Made by a program: the position numbers and the translations under genes
The notes under the pieces: model-generated
What the model was told of the DNA's origin: nothing
Databases searched by the model: none
Seen by the model: only the letters and a program-made list of their open reading frames with translations
NCBI RefSeq assembly: GCF_016107305.1
Contig: NZ_RCVR01000018.1
Span: forward strand, 1-64,000
Direction: 5' to 3'
Origin: Roseomonas sp. KE2513
GTDB lineage: Bacteria > Pseudomonadota > Alphaproteobacteria > Acetobacterales > Acetobacteraceae
DNA: 64,000 bases
Shown: one piece after another, positions 43,764 to 53,174 of the stretch
Position numbering within the stretch: the first letter of the stretch is position 1
How the letters are laid out: the number at the start of each line of letters is the position of its first letter

Positions 43764-44048
43764 TCAGCCGCCCGAGCCGCCAAGCTGCGAGGGATCCTGC
43801 GCGCCGGGAACTCCCGCTTGCGGATTATCCGGACCGTGCGGGTGCGGCGTGGTCGGGTGGGGAGCGGCCGGAACGGCGGACATGCCAGGAACTCCGGCAC
43901 CCTGATTGATAGTGACCCCGTTTGGCGCGCGCACCGTCGGTGCTGTGCTCACGCCGCCGGGTCTCGTGAAGACGTTATCTGGCTGCTGCGCGAAGGCGGC
44001 TCCAGACGTCAGACTGACGGCGATTGCGAGAGCTAATAGTGTTTTCAT
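43764..44048 (-). CDS. Small secreted Pro/Gly-rich protein
   Basis: ATG 44048 gives 94 aa with a clear signal peptide (KTLLALAIAVSLTSGAAFA). The mature part is Pro/Gly/Asn-rich with several His (PHPTTPHPHGPDN) and no Cys. It resembles no family I know. It is followed by a strong hairpin. It lies in a cluster of small secreted metal-associated proteins on the same strand. A weak periplasmic metal-binding role is possible but not shown. Confidence 0.55.
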   Translation of the reverse strand: MKTLLALAIAVSLTSGAAFAQQPDNVFTRPGGVSTAPTVRAPNGVTINQGAGVPGMSAVPAAPHPTTPHPHGPDNPQAGVPGAQDPSQLGGSGG

Positions 44049-44173
44049 GTGCTGTGCTCGTGTCCTTGTTTGCCAGGAAGACTGGAGGGCCACCGTGGGG
44101 GCCGTGCGGCGCTCGTACTCTCGCCTGCCGCCGCGTCGTGGGGCGGCGGCAGGCGGGGTGCGCAGTGCCCTGG

Positions 44174-44488
44174 TCAGCCGCGCTGCTGGTTTGGCGCGGG
44201 CGTGGCGGGACCGGATCCACCCTGGCCCCGGTTCATTCCCTCCATCATCCGATTGCAGTTCTCCATCATTCGGTTCATCTGCGCCGGGTCCATCTGGCCC
44301 ATCATGTTCATCATCCCCATCATGCCGCCCATTCCGGACCCCTGGCCGGGCTGCATGCCCATCGTGCCCTGGCCCTGCCCGGGCTGAGCCGGGGCGGGCT
44401 GGGCCTGCTGGGCGAGGGCGCCCTGAGTGGCCAGGAAGCCGCTGACGAGAGCGGCGGCGGCAAAGAGCGCGGTGTGCTTGCGGGTCAT
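44174..44488 (-). CDS. Met-rich periplasmic protein
   Basis: The 104-aa protein has a signal peptide ending ALAQ, then a Gln/Pro linker and a Met-dense core (MGGMMGMMNMMGQMDPAQMN, RMMENCNRMMEGM). One Cys lies inside the Met block. Met-rich clusters of this sort bind Cu(I) in the oxidising periplasm. The core recalls the MMAHCRQM blocks of the protein at 58.7 kb. AAAGGAAC lies before the ATG. The function is inferred from composition and context. Confidence 0.65.
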   Translation of the reverse strand: MTRKHTALFAAAALVSGFLATQGALAQQAQPAPAQPGQGQGTMGMQPGQGSGMGGMMGMMNMMGQMDPAQMNRMMENCNRMMEGMNRGQGGSGPATPAPNQQRG

Positions 44489-44544
44489 ACTATGTTCCTT
44501 TGTTGATCGCTTGGTTGTGGGAGTGGTGCCGGACGGCGGCGCCG

Positions 44545-44859
44545 TCAGGCGTTCTGGCGCGACGGGCGCGCTTCCGGCCCGGGGGCGTTGGCCTGTGAGT
44601 GGCAGGACTTGCCGCCCTTGCCGCCCATCATGCACAGGCCAAGCGCGCACATCGCCGCACAGGGCAGCAGCGAGAGCACGAGGGGGGCGAGCCCGAAGGC
44701 CACGAGCCAGGGCCAGCCAAGCGCGAGGCCCGCACCGACCAGGGCGAAAACTCCGAGCATTACCGCTCGGCGACCGCGTAGCCAGGAGGGTAAGTAACCG
44801 GCGAGCCGGCGTTGCGGCGCGGCTCTGCCGGCAGGTTTGGGCAGAGTGAGAGCGTTCAT
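44545..44859 (-). CDS. Small membrane protein with LPCxxMCxxGLCM motif (copy 2)
   Basis: The 104-aa protein has two hydrophobic segments; the second ends APLVLSLLPCAAMCALGLCM followed by GGKGGKSCH. The Cys/Met spacing is the same as in the protein at 29.9 kb (LPCLVMCGLGLCM), while the N-terminal regions differ. GGAAGG lies before the ATG. It is next to the Met-rich protein on the same strand. A membrane Cu(I)-binding role is inferred. Confidence 0.62.
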   Translation of the reverse strand: MNALTLPKPAGRAAPQRRLAGYLPSWLRGRRAVMLGVFALVGAGLALGWPWLVAFGLAPLVLSLLPCAAMCALGLCMMGGKGGKSCHSQANAPGPEARPSRQNA

Positions 44860-45060
44860 GTCTTTCCTTCCGGTCCATCAGTCCCGGCGATGGCCAAGCC
44901 ACCGCCCAGGCGGGGTAAAGGGCTAAGTATGCCCCGGTCCCCGTGAGCGTCTCTCGCGCAGCGGCGGCGGTCGTGGGCGGCCCAAAAGGGTACCGTACCC
45001 ACGGCTAACCCGCGACGAAGGGACAAAGCGCACCGCCTTGAAGGCGGGCACGCCTACGCG
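44860..45060. other. Spacer without gene
   Basis: Likely holds the promoter of the small Met/Cys-protein genes on the minus strand; no element identified. Confidence 0.3.
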
Positions 45061-45417
45061 TCAGACGAAGTGGATGGGGGGAAAGAGGTTGGGCTCGATC
45101 GTCCGGCCACGAAGGACCGAGAGCGATGCCAAAGCCCAGAGCCTGACGCGCTGTGGCACGAACGTGGCCAGCACCACCTGATCAGGCAGCGCCACCGCGG
45201 CGCACCCGATCGCCGAGGTCAAACAGGCAGGCTGACCTGGCTGCGGTGTGGCTGGATCACACGGAGCACCACCCATGGCAGTCTCGCCCATCAGGGCTGT
45301 GCACTCCGGCATCCCTGCCAGCGCCGAAGGGGCAGCCATCGCCGACATCGCACCAATGAGTGCGAAGACTGTCAGAACGACCATGACCCGTTTGAGGATC
45401 GCTGCCCACATGCCCAC
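45061..45417 (-). CDS. Small secreted Cys protein (copy 2)
   Basis: The 118-aa protein has a signal peptide (RVMVVLTVFALIGAMSAMA) and a Cys-spaced mature part (MPECTALMGETAMGGAPC, PACLTSAIGCAAVALPD), then a basic/hydrophobic C-terminus ending PPIHFV. It has the same plan as the proteins at 26.8 and 45.9 kb. It stands divergent from the latter. Probably a periplasmic metal- or stress-related small protein of unknown family; DUF2946-like in shape. Confidence 0.5.
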   Translation of the reverse strand: MGMWAAILKRVMVVLTVFALIGAMSAMAAPSALAGMPECTALMGETAMGGAPCDPATPQPGQPACLTSAIGCAAVALPDQVVLATFVPQRVRLWALASLSVLRGRTIEPNLFPPIHFV

Positions 45418-45867
45418 TCAAATGGCCCATGTCCGCGGGAGTTTCAACCGCAGGAGCGTCCATCACCTCGGCACCCGCTATCCAACAACCAGGAGCAGTA
45501 CGCGCAGAGCCATGGTCAAATGCCACTTAGACAGTAATGTCCGTCTCCATACTCGTTCCCGTCGTCGCGGGATCGTGTCGATGCTGCACTGAACGCCGCG
45601 CTGAGGGCGGTAGTCCGGGTTCAGCACTGGGCTAGAGCGCTAAAAAGCATCTCAGGTAGGGCTACACCGTCGCTGGGGCGGGAGATGCCGGCGAGATACT
45701 CCTCGGTGTCGCGCCGACTTGATCCATACCGTGCGCACCGCACCGCTGGTGGTTATCCGCCGCAGCCGAACGGCCGCCGTCGCCATGAGCGCTATCGTAC
45801 ATCACCAAGGAGGGTAGGCGGCCGTTCGCCACTTGATCCGAATGCAATTCGGTGCCATCATCTTTGA
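45418..45867. other. Divergent spacer without recognised gene
   Basis: About 450 bases between two divergent small-protein genes. Short frames exist on both strands but show no family features. Promoters for both genes should lie here; I found no clear CueR-type element. Confidence 0.35.
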
Positions 45868-46206
45868 ATGGGACTTTTATCGTTCCGACGGTTGGTTATG
45901 ATCTTCTCTGTGCTGGCGCTTCTGCTGGCCGGTTTTGTCACGACTTCCGTCGCGGCAAACGTGCCGTGTGGCATGGACATGGCGGCAGCTGGAGCTGTCC
46001 CTTGCGGCGATAGCAGCATGCCGGATGATTCTGACAAGATGCCTAGTGCGTCGGTGTGCTTTGCCAAGTGCCCTGTTCCGCTGCTTGACCGAGCGGTCGA
46101 ACCTCTTGCGGTGGTATCTGTCGAGTCTCTCGTGCCGGTACCTCCCCTTCACCCCGCTCGGGCTGGCCTCGGCATCGTTCCCCCGCTCGACCCCCCTCGC
46201 GCCTGA
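45868..46206 (+). CDS. Small secreted Cys protein (copy 3)
   Basis: The 112-aa protein has a signal peptide (LVMIFSVLALLLAGFVTTS), then NVPCGMDMAAAGAVPCGDS, VCFAKCPVPLLD and a Pro-rich end (LDPPRA). The early Cys pair, the CxxxC pair and the DPPR-type end match the protein at 26.8 kb. It is the first gene of the block that leads into the FixH-like and cus genes. Function unknown. Confidence 0.5.
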   Translation: MGLLSFRRLVMIFSVLALLLAGFVTTSVAANVPCGMDMAAAGAVPCGDSSMPDDSDKMPSASVCFAKCPVPLLDRAVEPLAVVSVESLVPVPPLHPARAGLGIVPPLDPPRA

Positions 46207-46370
46207 GTCTACTCGGCCGGTGAAGGCTGAGGCCGATTTCGGATGCGCCGCACAGGCGTGATCCCGGCCGGCTTCGCCGCATAGCCCCGCGCGTTCAAAA
46301 AGCGCTTGGCTGTGCCGACCTGCACGCCGTCTGTCGGCGGCTTGCTGGGCTCAGAACGCAAGGACCACAC

Positions 46371-46781
46371 ATGACTACCTGGAAGATGTCCGCCCGCTCG
46401 GCCGTGCTGGCCATGGCGGTGGCGTTGACGCCCGTTGCCGGCGCTCTTGCCGCGGGTGCGCAGGACTATGAGTTTCGTCTGGTAACGGCCGAGGTGAGGC
46501 AGGGTGCGGGCGCGGCCGTGGCGGTCCGGCTCGTCCATAAGCCGTCCGGCCGCGCTGTGCCGGATGCGGTGATCTACGCCACACGCCTCGACATGTCGCC
46601 CGAGGGCATGCCGACAATGACCACACCGGTCACGCCGATGCCAGGTGGTGACGAGCCCGGAGTCTACCGCTTCCGCACGGACCTCGTGATGGCCGGCGGC
46701 TGGGCGCTGACGCTTGCGGCCAAGGTGCAGGGCGAGGAGGGCACGGTACAGGATCGCCTCGTCCTCCGCTCGGTCCAATAG
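46371..46781 (+). CDS. FixH/YtkA-like periplasmic protein
   Basis: The 136-aa protein has a signal peptide (AVLAMAVALTPVAGALA) and a beta-sandwich of the FixH/YtkA type (YEFRLVTAEVRQG, LVHKPSGRAVPDAVIYATRL, MPTMTTPV, YRFRTDLVMAGGWALTLAAKV). The Met-rich segment DMSPEGMPTMTT suggests a metal site. It precedes cusB by 11 bases, an arrangement common in heavy-metal RND operons, so it is probably an accessory copper-binding protein. Confidence 0.75.
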   Translation: MTTWKMSARSAVLAMAVALTPVAGALAAGAQDYEFRLVTAEVRQGAGAAVAVRLVHKPSGRAVPDAVIYATRLDMSPEGMPTMTTPVTPMPGGDEPGVYRFRTDLVMAGGWALTLAAKVQGEEGTVQDRLVLRSVQ

Positions 46782-46792
46782 GGGCTGTCGCC

Positions 46793-48244
46793 ATGCCACG
46801 TATGGTTTTAGCAGCGCTGGTTCTGCTCGCTGCGGTCGGCCTGATGGCCGGCGGCTATCAGGCAGGGCGGCTGGGCTTGGGCCGAGGGCTGGGACCGGCC
46901 GCTGCCTCGGAGCAGGGGCAGGCCGGTGGGCCGGCGCGGCCTGTCTCGGACCGCATCCTCTACTACCGCCACCCTGACCGGCCAGAATACGCGGCGGGGC
47001 CGCGCCAGGCCGAGAACGGGCGGGACTTCCGCGCGGTCTTCGCCGGCCAGGACGTGGAGCCGGAAGACCCGGCCACGCCGGCGACCGCGACAGCGGCGGC
47101 CCAGCCGACCGCGGACGGCCCACGGAGGATCCTCTACTACCGCAATCCAATGGGGCTGCCGGACACCTCGCCTGTGCCCAAGAAGGACTCGATGGGGATG
47201 GACTACATCCCTGTCTACGAAGGCGAGGACCAGGACGGGTCCACGGTGCGGGTCGCGCCGGGCCGGATCCAGGCCACCGGGGTGCGCTCCGAGCCGGTCG
47301 CCCGCCGCGAGGTCGTCCGCCCCATCCGCGCACCCGGCACCGTCGAGCTGGACGAGCGGCGGGTCGCAGTGGTTGCGCTGCGGGCTGAGGCCTTCATCGA
47401 GCGGGTCGCGGACGTCACCACCGGCAACCGGGTCCGGCGCGGTCAGCCGCTGCTCCAGCTTTATTCGCCGGACGTGGTTGCCGCCGGTGCTCAGTACATC
47501 TCGGCGCTCGGAATCCCTGCGGGGGCTAGCTTGGCCAATGCGGACGGCGCGCGCCGGCGACTGGAGAACCTCGGCGTGCCACCGCAGCTCATCGCGGAGA
47601 TCGACCGGACGCGGCGCATCCCCCAGGCTTTCGTCTGGCCCGCGCCGCGCGACGGAGTGGTGCTCGAGCGGAGCGCGGTGGAGGGCATGCGCGCCCCGGC
47701 GGGCGAGACGCTCTTTCGCTTGGCTGACACCTCGGTCGTCTGGGTCCTTGCCGACCTGCCCGAGCGCGAGCTGGGGAATGTTGCTCCCGGCCAGACGGTT
47801 GAGGTGCGGCCACGTGGCCTGCCAGGCCGCACTTTCTCTGGCCGCGTCGAACTCATCTACCCGCAGTTGAACCTGCAAACGCGCACGGCGCGAGTCCGGA
47901 TCGAGTTGCCAAATCCGGACGGTATGCTGCTGCCCGGCATGTATGCCGAGGTGGAGATCGCCGCCAAGGGCGCCGGCCCGATGGTTGCAGTCCCCAACTC
48001 AGCGGTGATCGACAGCGGCACCCGGCAGGTCGTGATTCTTGACCGGGGAGAGGGACGCTTCGAGCCCAAGGAGGTCAAGCTCGGCCGCCGCGGCGGCGAC
48101 TTTGTCGAGATCCGTGAGGGCGTGGCCGAGGGCGACCGCGTGGTGGTCGCCGCTAACTTCCTGATCGATGCCGAAAGCAATCTTAGGGCCGCGCTGCGCG
48201 GCCTGACGGCCGGCGCCCCGGCCACCGGGGAGGAAAGCAAGTGA
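46793..48244 (+). CDS. cusB: CusB-type RND periplasmic adaptor
   Basis: The 483-aa protein has an N-terminal membrane anchor and a heavy-metal-binding domain (ILYYRNPMGLPDTSPVPKKD, MGMDYIPVYEG, about residues 106-145). A degenerate first copy (ILYYRHPDRPEYAAGP) lies before it. The adaptor core follows: GTVELDERRVAVV, RRGQPLLQLYSPDVV, hairpin, and ADLPERELGNVAPGQTVEV. Its stop overlaps the cusA start by 4 bases (GTGA). It passes Cu(I) to CusA and shapes the efflux channel. No outer-membrane CusC gene is seen in the window. Confidence 0.92.
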   Translation: MPRMVLAALVLLAAVGLMAGGYQAGRLGLGRGLGPAAASEQGQAGGPARPVSDRILYYRHPDRPEYAAGPRQAENGRDFRAVFAGQDVEPEDPATPATATAAAQPTADGPRRILYYRNPMGLPDTSPVPKKDSMGMDYIPVYEGEDQDGSTVRVAPGRIQATGVRSEPVARREVVRPIRAPGTVELDERRVAVVALRAEAFIERVADVTTGNRVRRGQPLLQLYSPDVVAAGAQYISALGIPAGASLANADGARRRLENLGVPPQLIAEIDRTRRIPQAFVWPAPRDGVVLERSAVEGMRAPAGETLFRLADTSVVWVLADLPERELGNVAPGQTVEVRPRGLPGRTFSGRVELIYPQLNLQTRTARVRIELPNPDGMLLPGMYAEVEIAAKGAGPMVAVPNSAVIDSGTRQVVILDRGEGRFEPKEVKLGRRGGDFVEIREGVAEGDRVVVAANFLIDAESNLRAALRGLTAGAPATGEESK

Positions 48245-51200
48245 TCGCCCGCCTTATCGCCTGGTCGGCGCGCAACGTTTTTCTGGTGCTGGTTGCCACC
48301 GCCTTCGTGGTAGCGGCCGGGGTCTGGGCGGTGCGCAACACGCCGCTCGATGCGTTGCCCGATCTCTCCGACGTCCAGGTCATCGTCTACACTGACTACA
48401 CGGGCCAGGCGCCGCAGGTAGTAGAGGACCAGGTCACCTACCCGCTGGTCTCGGCGATGCTGACCGTGCCGCGCTCCAAGGTCGTTCGCGGCTTCTCCTT
48501 CTTCGGCGCGTCCTACATCTACATCATCTTCGAGGACGGCACCGACCTCTACTGGGCGCGAAGCCGGGTGCTCGAATACCTCAACGCTGCCTCGGGCCGG
48601 CTGCCGCCCGGGGCAAAGCCCGTGCTTGGCCCGGATGCGACAGGAGTCGGCTGGGTCTACCAGTACGCTCTGCTGGCCAAGGATCTGACGCTGGCGGAAC
48701 TCCGCTCCTTGCAGGACTGGCGCCTCCGCTACGCCCTGGCACGCGCCGAGGGCGTAGCCGAGGTCGCGAGCGTTGGAGGCTTCGTCAAGCAGTACACCGT
48801 GGTGGTCGATCCGCTGCGCTTGCGCGCCCTTGGCATATCCATGGAGCGCGTGCGCGAGGCGATCCGCACCAGCAACCAGGACGTTGGCGGGCGCACGGTG
48901 GAGATGTCCGGGTTCGAGTACATGGTGCGCGGCCGCGGCTATCTCCGGGGCACCGAGGACCTCGAGCGGATCGTCCTGCGGGCCGAGGGTGGCACGCCGG
49001 TGCTGCTGCGCGACGTTGCGCGGGTCGAGACCGGGCCGGACGAGCGGCGCGGCATCGCCGAGCTGAACGGCGAGGGCGAGGTGGCCAGCGGCATCGTCCT
49101 GCAGCGCTTCGGGGCGAACGCACTCGAGGTGATCCGCAATGCCAAGGAGCGTTTGGCTGAGATCCTGCCCAGCCTGCCCGCGGGCACCGAGATCGTGCCG
49201 GTCTACGACCGCTCCGGCCTGATCAATGAGGCGATCGAGACCCTCAAGCACACGCTCGTCGAGGAGAGCATCATTGTCGCCCTGGTCACGGTGGTGTTCC
49301 TACTCCACGTCAGAAGCGCGCTGGTCGCGATCGTGATGCTACCCGTGGGCGTGCTGATGGCCTTCATCGCTATGAAGCTGATGGGCATCGGCTCGACCGT
49401 CATGAGCCTGGGCGGCATCGCCATCGCAGTCGGCGCCATGGTGGACGCGGCGATCGTCATGATCGAGGCCGCTCACAAGCACCTGGAGCGTGCTCCGCCC
49501 GAAAAGCCCCGTCTGGTGGTACTGACCGAGGCAGCGGCCGAGGTCGGCCCAGCGCTGTTCTTCAGTCTGCTGGTCATCACCGTCTCCTTCCTGCCGATCT
49601 TCGCCCTGGAGGCGCAGGAGGGTCGGCTGTTCCACCCGCTCGCCTACACCAAGAGCTTCGCCATGGGGGCGGCGGCGCTGCTGTCCATCACGTTGGTGCC
49701 GGCGCTCATGGTGCTGTTCGTGCGCGGACGGATCATCCCCGAGCACCGCAACCCGGTGAACCGCTTGCTGATATGGCTATACCGCCCGTTCATTCGGGTG
49801 GTGCTGCGGGCGCGTGTCCTGACCATCCTGCTCGCCGTTACGGCGCTGGCCGCCACCGCTTGGCCGGCGGCACGCCTGGGCGGCGAGTTCATGCCGACGC
49901 TGAACGAGGGCACGCTGCTCTACATGCCGACCACGCTACCCGGCCTGTCGGTGACCAGCGCGGCCGAGCTGCTGCAAATGCAGGACCGGATCATCCGCTC
50001 CTTCCCCGAGGTCGCCTCGGTTTACGGCAAGGCGGGGCGGGCCAACACGGCCACCGATCCGGCACCGACCGAGATGTTCGAGACAGTGATCCAACTCAAG
50101 CCCCACGCGGAGTGGCGGCCGGGCGTGACCGTGGACGGCCTGATCGCCGAGATGGACCGTGCCTTGCAGTTCCCCGGCGTGAGCAACGCCTGGACCATGC
50201 CGATCAAGGCGCGCATCGACATGCTCTCTACGGGGATTCGTACGCCGGTGGGGGTGAAGGTGTTCGGTCCGGATCTCGCCGAAATCGAGCGCCTCGCGCG
50301 CCAAGTCGAGGCGGTGGTACGCGCCGTTCCCGGCACTTCCAGCGCCTATGCCGAGCGGATCATCGGTGGCTACTATCTCAACATCGAGCCCGACCGGGAC
50401 GCGCTCGCCCGCTACGGGCTCTCGATCGGCGAGGTGCAGGCGGTGGTGGCCAGCGCGCTCGGTGGCGAGACAGTAACCACCACCGTCGAGGGGCGCGAGC
50501 GCTATGCTGTGAACGTCCGCTATCCTCGCGATCTGCGTGATGACCCACAGGCGATCGCGGCCGAGGTCCAGGTGCAGCTACCCGGCAGTGGTACGGTGCC
50601 GCTCGGGGAGGTGGCAAAGGTCGGCCTCAGCCGCGGCGCGACCTCGGTCCGCACCGAGAACGGCCAGCCTGTGGGGTATGTCTTCGTTGACATCCGCGAC
50701 CGCGACCTGCGTGGCTATGTCGAGGAGGCACGGCGGGCAGTCGCCACGGAGGTGGCCTTTCCGCCCGGCTATTATGCGACTTGGAGCGGGCAGTTCGAGT
50801 ACCTGGAGCGGGCCGAGGCGCGGCTGCGCGTCGTTGTCCCGGTCACGATCCTAATCATCTTTCTGCTGCTCTACCTGAACTTCCGCGCGCTGGCGGAGAC
50901 GCTGATCGTGATGCTCTCGGTGCCCTTCGCGCTGGTGGGCGGCGTCTGGCTGGTGTGGTGGATGGGGTTCAACCTCTCGGTCGCAGTCGCGGTCGGCTTC
51001 ATCGCGCTGGCCGGTGTCGCGGCCGAGACCGGGGTCGTCATGCTCATCTACCTCGAGGCTGCATTGACGGAGGTCCGCGCCCGGTGCGCGGCGGAGGGAC
51101 GGGCGCTGACCCGGTCCGATCTGCGCGAGGCGATTATGGAGGGCGCCGTGGAACGTGTGCGCCCGAAGATGATGACCGTGGTCGCCATCATGGCGGGGCT

Positions 51201-51450
51201 GCTGCCAATTCTTTGGAGCAAGGGGACGGGTTCGGAGGTAATGCAGCGGATCGCAGTACCAATGGTGGGCGGCATGGTTTCCTCCACCGTGCTCACGCTC
51301 CTGGTAATCCCCGCCATTTACAGCTTGGTGAAGGGCTGGAGCCTGCCGCGCAGGGCCGCCGTCGTGGCCGAGCGCGCCTCCGGCCGCCCAGCCCACGATG
51401 TGCTCTCCGAGCCGTCGCGTTGCGAGCCGGTCGCGGCGGCCGGTGAATAG
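48241..51450 (+). CDS. cusA: CusA-type heavy-metal RND efflux pump
   Basis: The 1069-aa inner-membrane pump starts IARLIAWSARNVFLVLVATAF and has the twelve-helix RND layout with two large periplasmic loops. HME-family signatures are clear: TDYTGQAPQVVEDQVTYPL, GASYIYIIFEDGTDLYWAR, AVGAMVDAAIVMIEAAHKHLE and the C-terminal PMVGGMVSSTVLTLLVIPAIY. The periplasmic Met-containing region AWTMPIKARIDMLSTGIRTP is conserved as in CusA/SilA. It exports Cu(I)/Ag(I) with CusB. The closing 30 residues are longer than usual. Confidence 0.94.
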   Translation: MIARLIAWSARNVFLVLVATAFVVAAGVWAVRNTPLDALPDLSDVQVIVYTDYTGQAPQVVEDQVTYPLVSAMLTVPRSKVVRGFSFFGASYIYIIFEDGTDLYWARSRVLEYLNAASGRLPPGAKPVLGPDATGVGWVYQYALLAKDLTLAELRSLQDWRLRYALARAEGVAEVASVGGFVKQYTVVVDPLRLRALGISMERVREAIRTSNQDVGGRTVEMSGFEYMVRGRGYLRGTEDLERIVLRAEGGTPVLLRDVARVETGPDERRGIAELNGEGEVASGIVLQRFGANALEVIRNAKERLAEILPSLPAGTEIVPVYDRSGLINEAIETLKHTLVEESIIVALVTVVFLLHVRSALVAIVMLPVGVLMAFIAMKLMGIGSTVMSLGGIAIAVGAMVDAAIVMIEAAHKHLERAPPEKPRLVVLTEAAAEVGPALFFSLLVITVSFLPIFALEAQEGRLFHPLAYTKSFAMGAAALLSITLVPALMVLFVRGRIIPEHRNPVNRLLIWLYRPFIRVVLRARVLTILLAVTALAATAWPAARLGGEFMPTLNEGTLLYMPTTLPGLSVTSAAELLQMQDRIIRSFPEVASVYGKAGRANTATDPAPTEMFETVIQLKPHAEWRPGVTVDGLIAEMDRALQFPGVSNAWTMPIKARIDMLSTGIRTPVGVKVFGPDLAEIERLARQVEAVVRAVPGTSSAYAERIIGGYYLNIEPDRDALARYGLSIGEVQAVVASALGGETVTTTVEGRERYAVNVRYPRDLRDDPQAIAAEVQVQLPGSGTVPLGEVAKVGLSRGATSVRTENGQPVGYVFVDIRDRDLRGYVEEARRAVATEVAFPPGYYATWSGQFEYLERAEARLRVVVPVTILIIFLLLYLNFRALAETLIVMLSVPFALVGGVWLVWWMGFNLSVAVAVGFIALAGVAAETGVVMLIYLEAALTEVRARCAAEGRALTRSDLREAIMEGAVERVRPKMMTVVAIMAGLLPILWSKGTGSEVMQRIAVPMVGGMVSSTVLTLLVIPAIYSLVKGWSLPRRAAVVAERASGRPAHDVLSEPSRCEPVAAAGE

Positions 51451-51464
51451 GGGCGCCAGGGACG

Positions 51465-52829
51465 ATGAAGACGATGCGGCATCAGAAGGACGGCCGGCGA
51501 TGGGAGGAGGCTGAGGGCTTGCGTCCGGATGACGCACAGAAGCGGACACCTGTCGGACGCGCCGTGGCCGCTGCCCTGGCCGGCGAGCGGGACGCGCTCG
51601 CCGCCGAGCTCCGCGAGGCAAGGACCGCCCTCGCCGGCGCTCAGGCCGAGATCGCGCGGCGGGAGGCGGCGGGCGGTGCCCAAGCGCGGGCGCGGGTCCC
51701 GGCGGAGCACGCCGAAGCGGCCAGGGACACGCCCGTCCCGACCGGCGCCGGGCTCGCGGCGCGGACATCCGAATGGGTAGCGGAGGCGCGCCGCGTCACC
51801 GCTGGGCCTTGGGTGAACGCACCGCAGGCGGACGAGGAGCACCTGCGGCTCATCCTCGAGAGCGCGACCGATTACGCGATCTACACACTCGATCTGGAAG
51901 GCCGCGTCACAACCTGGAACGCGGGCGCGCGGCGCATCTTCGGCCACGAGGCTGACGCGGTCCTGGGCCGGTCCGGCGAGATTATCTTCACCCCCGAGGA
52001 CTGCATCGCCCGGGTACCCGAGATCGAGATGTGCCGGGCGGCGGAGGAGGGCCGCGCCGCGGACGAGCGCTGGCACCTGCGCAAAGACGGTTCTCGGGTC
52101 TGGACCAGCGGGTCGATGATGCCGCTGCTGGGCGGCGACGGCGGGCTGCGCGGCTTCCTGAAAATCCTGCGCGACCAGACGGCCCGTCACCACGGAGAGG
52201 AGCACCGCGCCTTGCTACTCCGCGAGCTGGACCACCGGGTTAAGAACGCGCTGGCCACGGTGCAGGCGGTTGCGGCGCAGACGCTGCGCCAGGCGAATGC
52301 GCCCGCCACCCTCCGGGAGACCTTCGAGGCGCGGCTCAGGGCGCTGGCGCGCTCGCACGACATGCTGGCCCGGGGCGGCTGGGAGGGCGCCTCGTTGCGC
52401 GAGGTGATCGAGCGGACCCTCAAAGCCTATGCAATGGACAGCGACGGGGCGGCGGGCCGCGTTTCGGCGGAGGGGGCCCCGGTGCAACTGGCGCCGAACG
52501 TCACGGTCACCCTCAACCTGGCCCTGCATGAACTGGCGACCAATGCCGCGAAGTATGGCGCGCTCTCGGTCCCGGACGGGCACGTCGAGGTGACCTGGAT
52601 GCTGGAGCGGCGGGCCAGGGACGAGACGCCCGTGGTCGCGATCGTCTGGCGCGAGCGGGGCGGACCGCCGGTGCGCCCGCCGCAGCACCGCGGCTTTGGA
52701 TCTCGGCTGCTGGAGCAAGGCCTGGTGCGGGAGTCCGGCGGCCAGGTGCGGCTCGACTTCGCGCCCACGGGCGTCGTGTGCCGCATCCGCCTTCCGCTCG
52801 CGGCGCCCTGGGAGGGATCGGTGCCGTGA
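51465..52829 (+). CDS. PAS-domain HWE-family histidine kinase
   Basis: The 454-aa soluble kinase has a coiled-coil-like N-terminus (LAAELREARTALAGAQAEIA), a PAS domain (LILESATDYAIYTLDLEGRVT, RKDGSRVWTSGSMMPL) and an HWE kinase domain. The phospho-acceptor is in LRELDHRVKNALATVQAV, the N box is LHELATNAAKYGALS, and a WRERGG segment stands for the Trp-x-Glu of HWE kinases. The G box is GFGSRLLEQGLV. No cognate regulator is adjacent. It follows cusA by 14 bases, so it may be co-expressed. Signal unknown. Confidence 0.85.
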   Translation: MKTMRHQKDGRRWEEAEGLRPDDAQKRTPVGRAVAAALAGERDALAAELREARTALAGAQAEIARREAAGGAQARARVPAEHAEAARDTPVPTGAGLAARTSEWVAEARRVTAGPWVNAPQADEEHLRLILESATDYAIYTLDLEGRVTTWNAGARRIFGHEADAVLGRSGEIIFTPEDCIARVPEIEMCRAAEEGRAADERWHLRKDGSRVWTSGSMMPLLGGDGGLRGFLKILRDQTARHHGEEHRALLLRELDHRVKNALATVQAVAAQTLRQANAPATLRETFEARLRALARSHDMLARGGWEGASLREVIERTLKAYAMDSDGAAGRVSAEGAPVQLAPNVTVTLNLALHELATNAAKYGALSVPDGHVEVTWMLERRARDETPVVAIVWRERGGPPVRPPQHRGFGSRLLEQGLVRESGGQVRLDFAPTGVVCRIRLPLAAPWEGSVP

Positions 52830-53174
52830 CCGGACCGGAGCCAGTTGTTCGCCGGTGCCCGCCGTCGCTGGGCCGGGACGACGGCCTCGATGCGATGAGA
52901 GGATGGGCCGCCATGCGCTGGCTAAGCTCCGATGCGGCGCGTCGCCGAGGGCCGGGCCTCGGCGCGGGCCGGCTTGCCCCCGCGAAGCGATCATGGCGGG
53001 CGCGTGCGTGCAGCCGAGGTGCTGACCCCGTCCCCACGCCATCGGTCCGCCGCGCGAGGGAGTTCTACCGGGCCGGCGGTGCCGGCCGGACACGTGCGGT
53101 GGGCGACGCCCGCCTGCCGTCGGGAGCGTGCCCCCTGCACGCGCATCCATGCCGTCCATCCAAGGAGCGAGGAT
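52830..53174. other. Spacer before cusF
   Basis: 345 bases with no supported gene; frames through it are very Arg/Pro-rich. A G+C-rich inverted repeat around 53071-53092 may form a hairpin. Confidence 0.3.

Noticed and set aside
47857-49251. 464-aa minus-strand open frame over cusB/cusA
   Set aside because: Antisense shadow without recognisable features.
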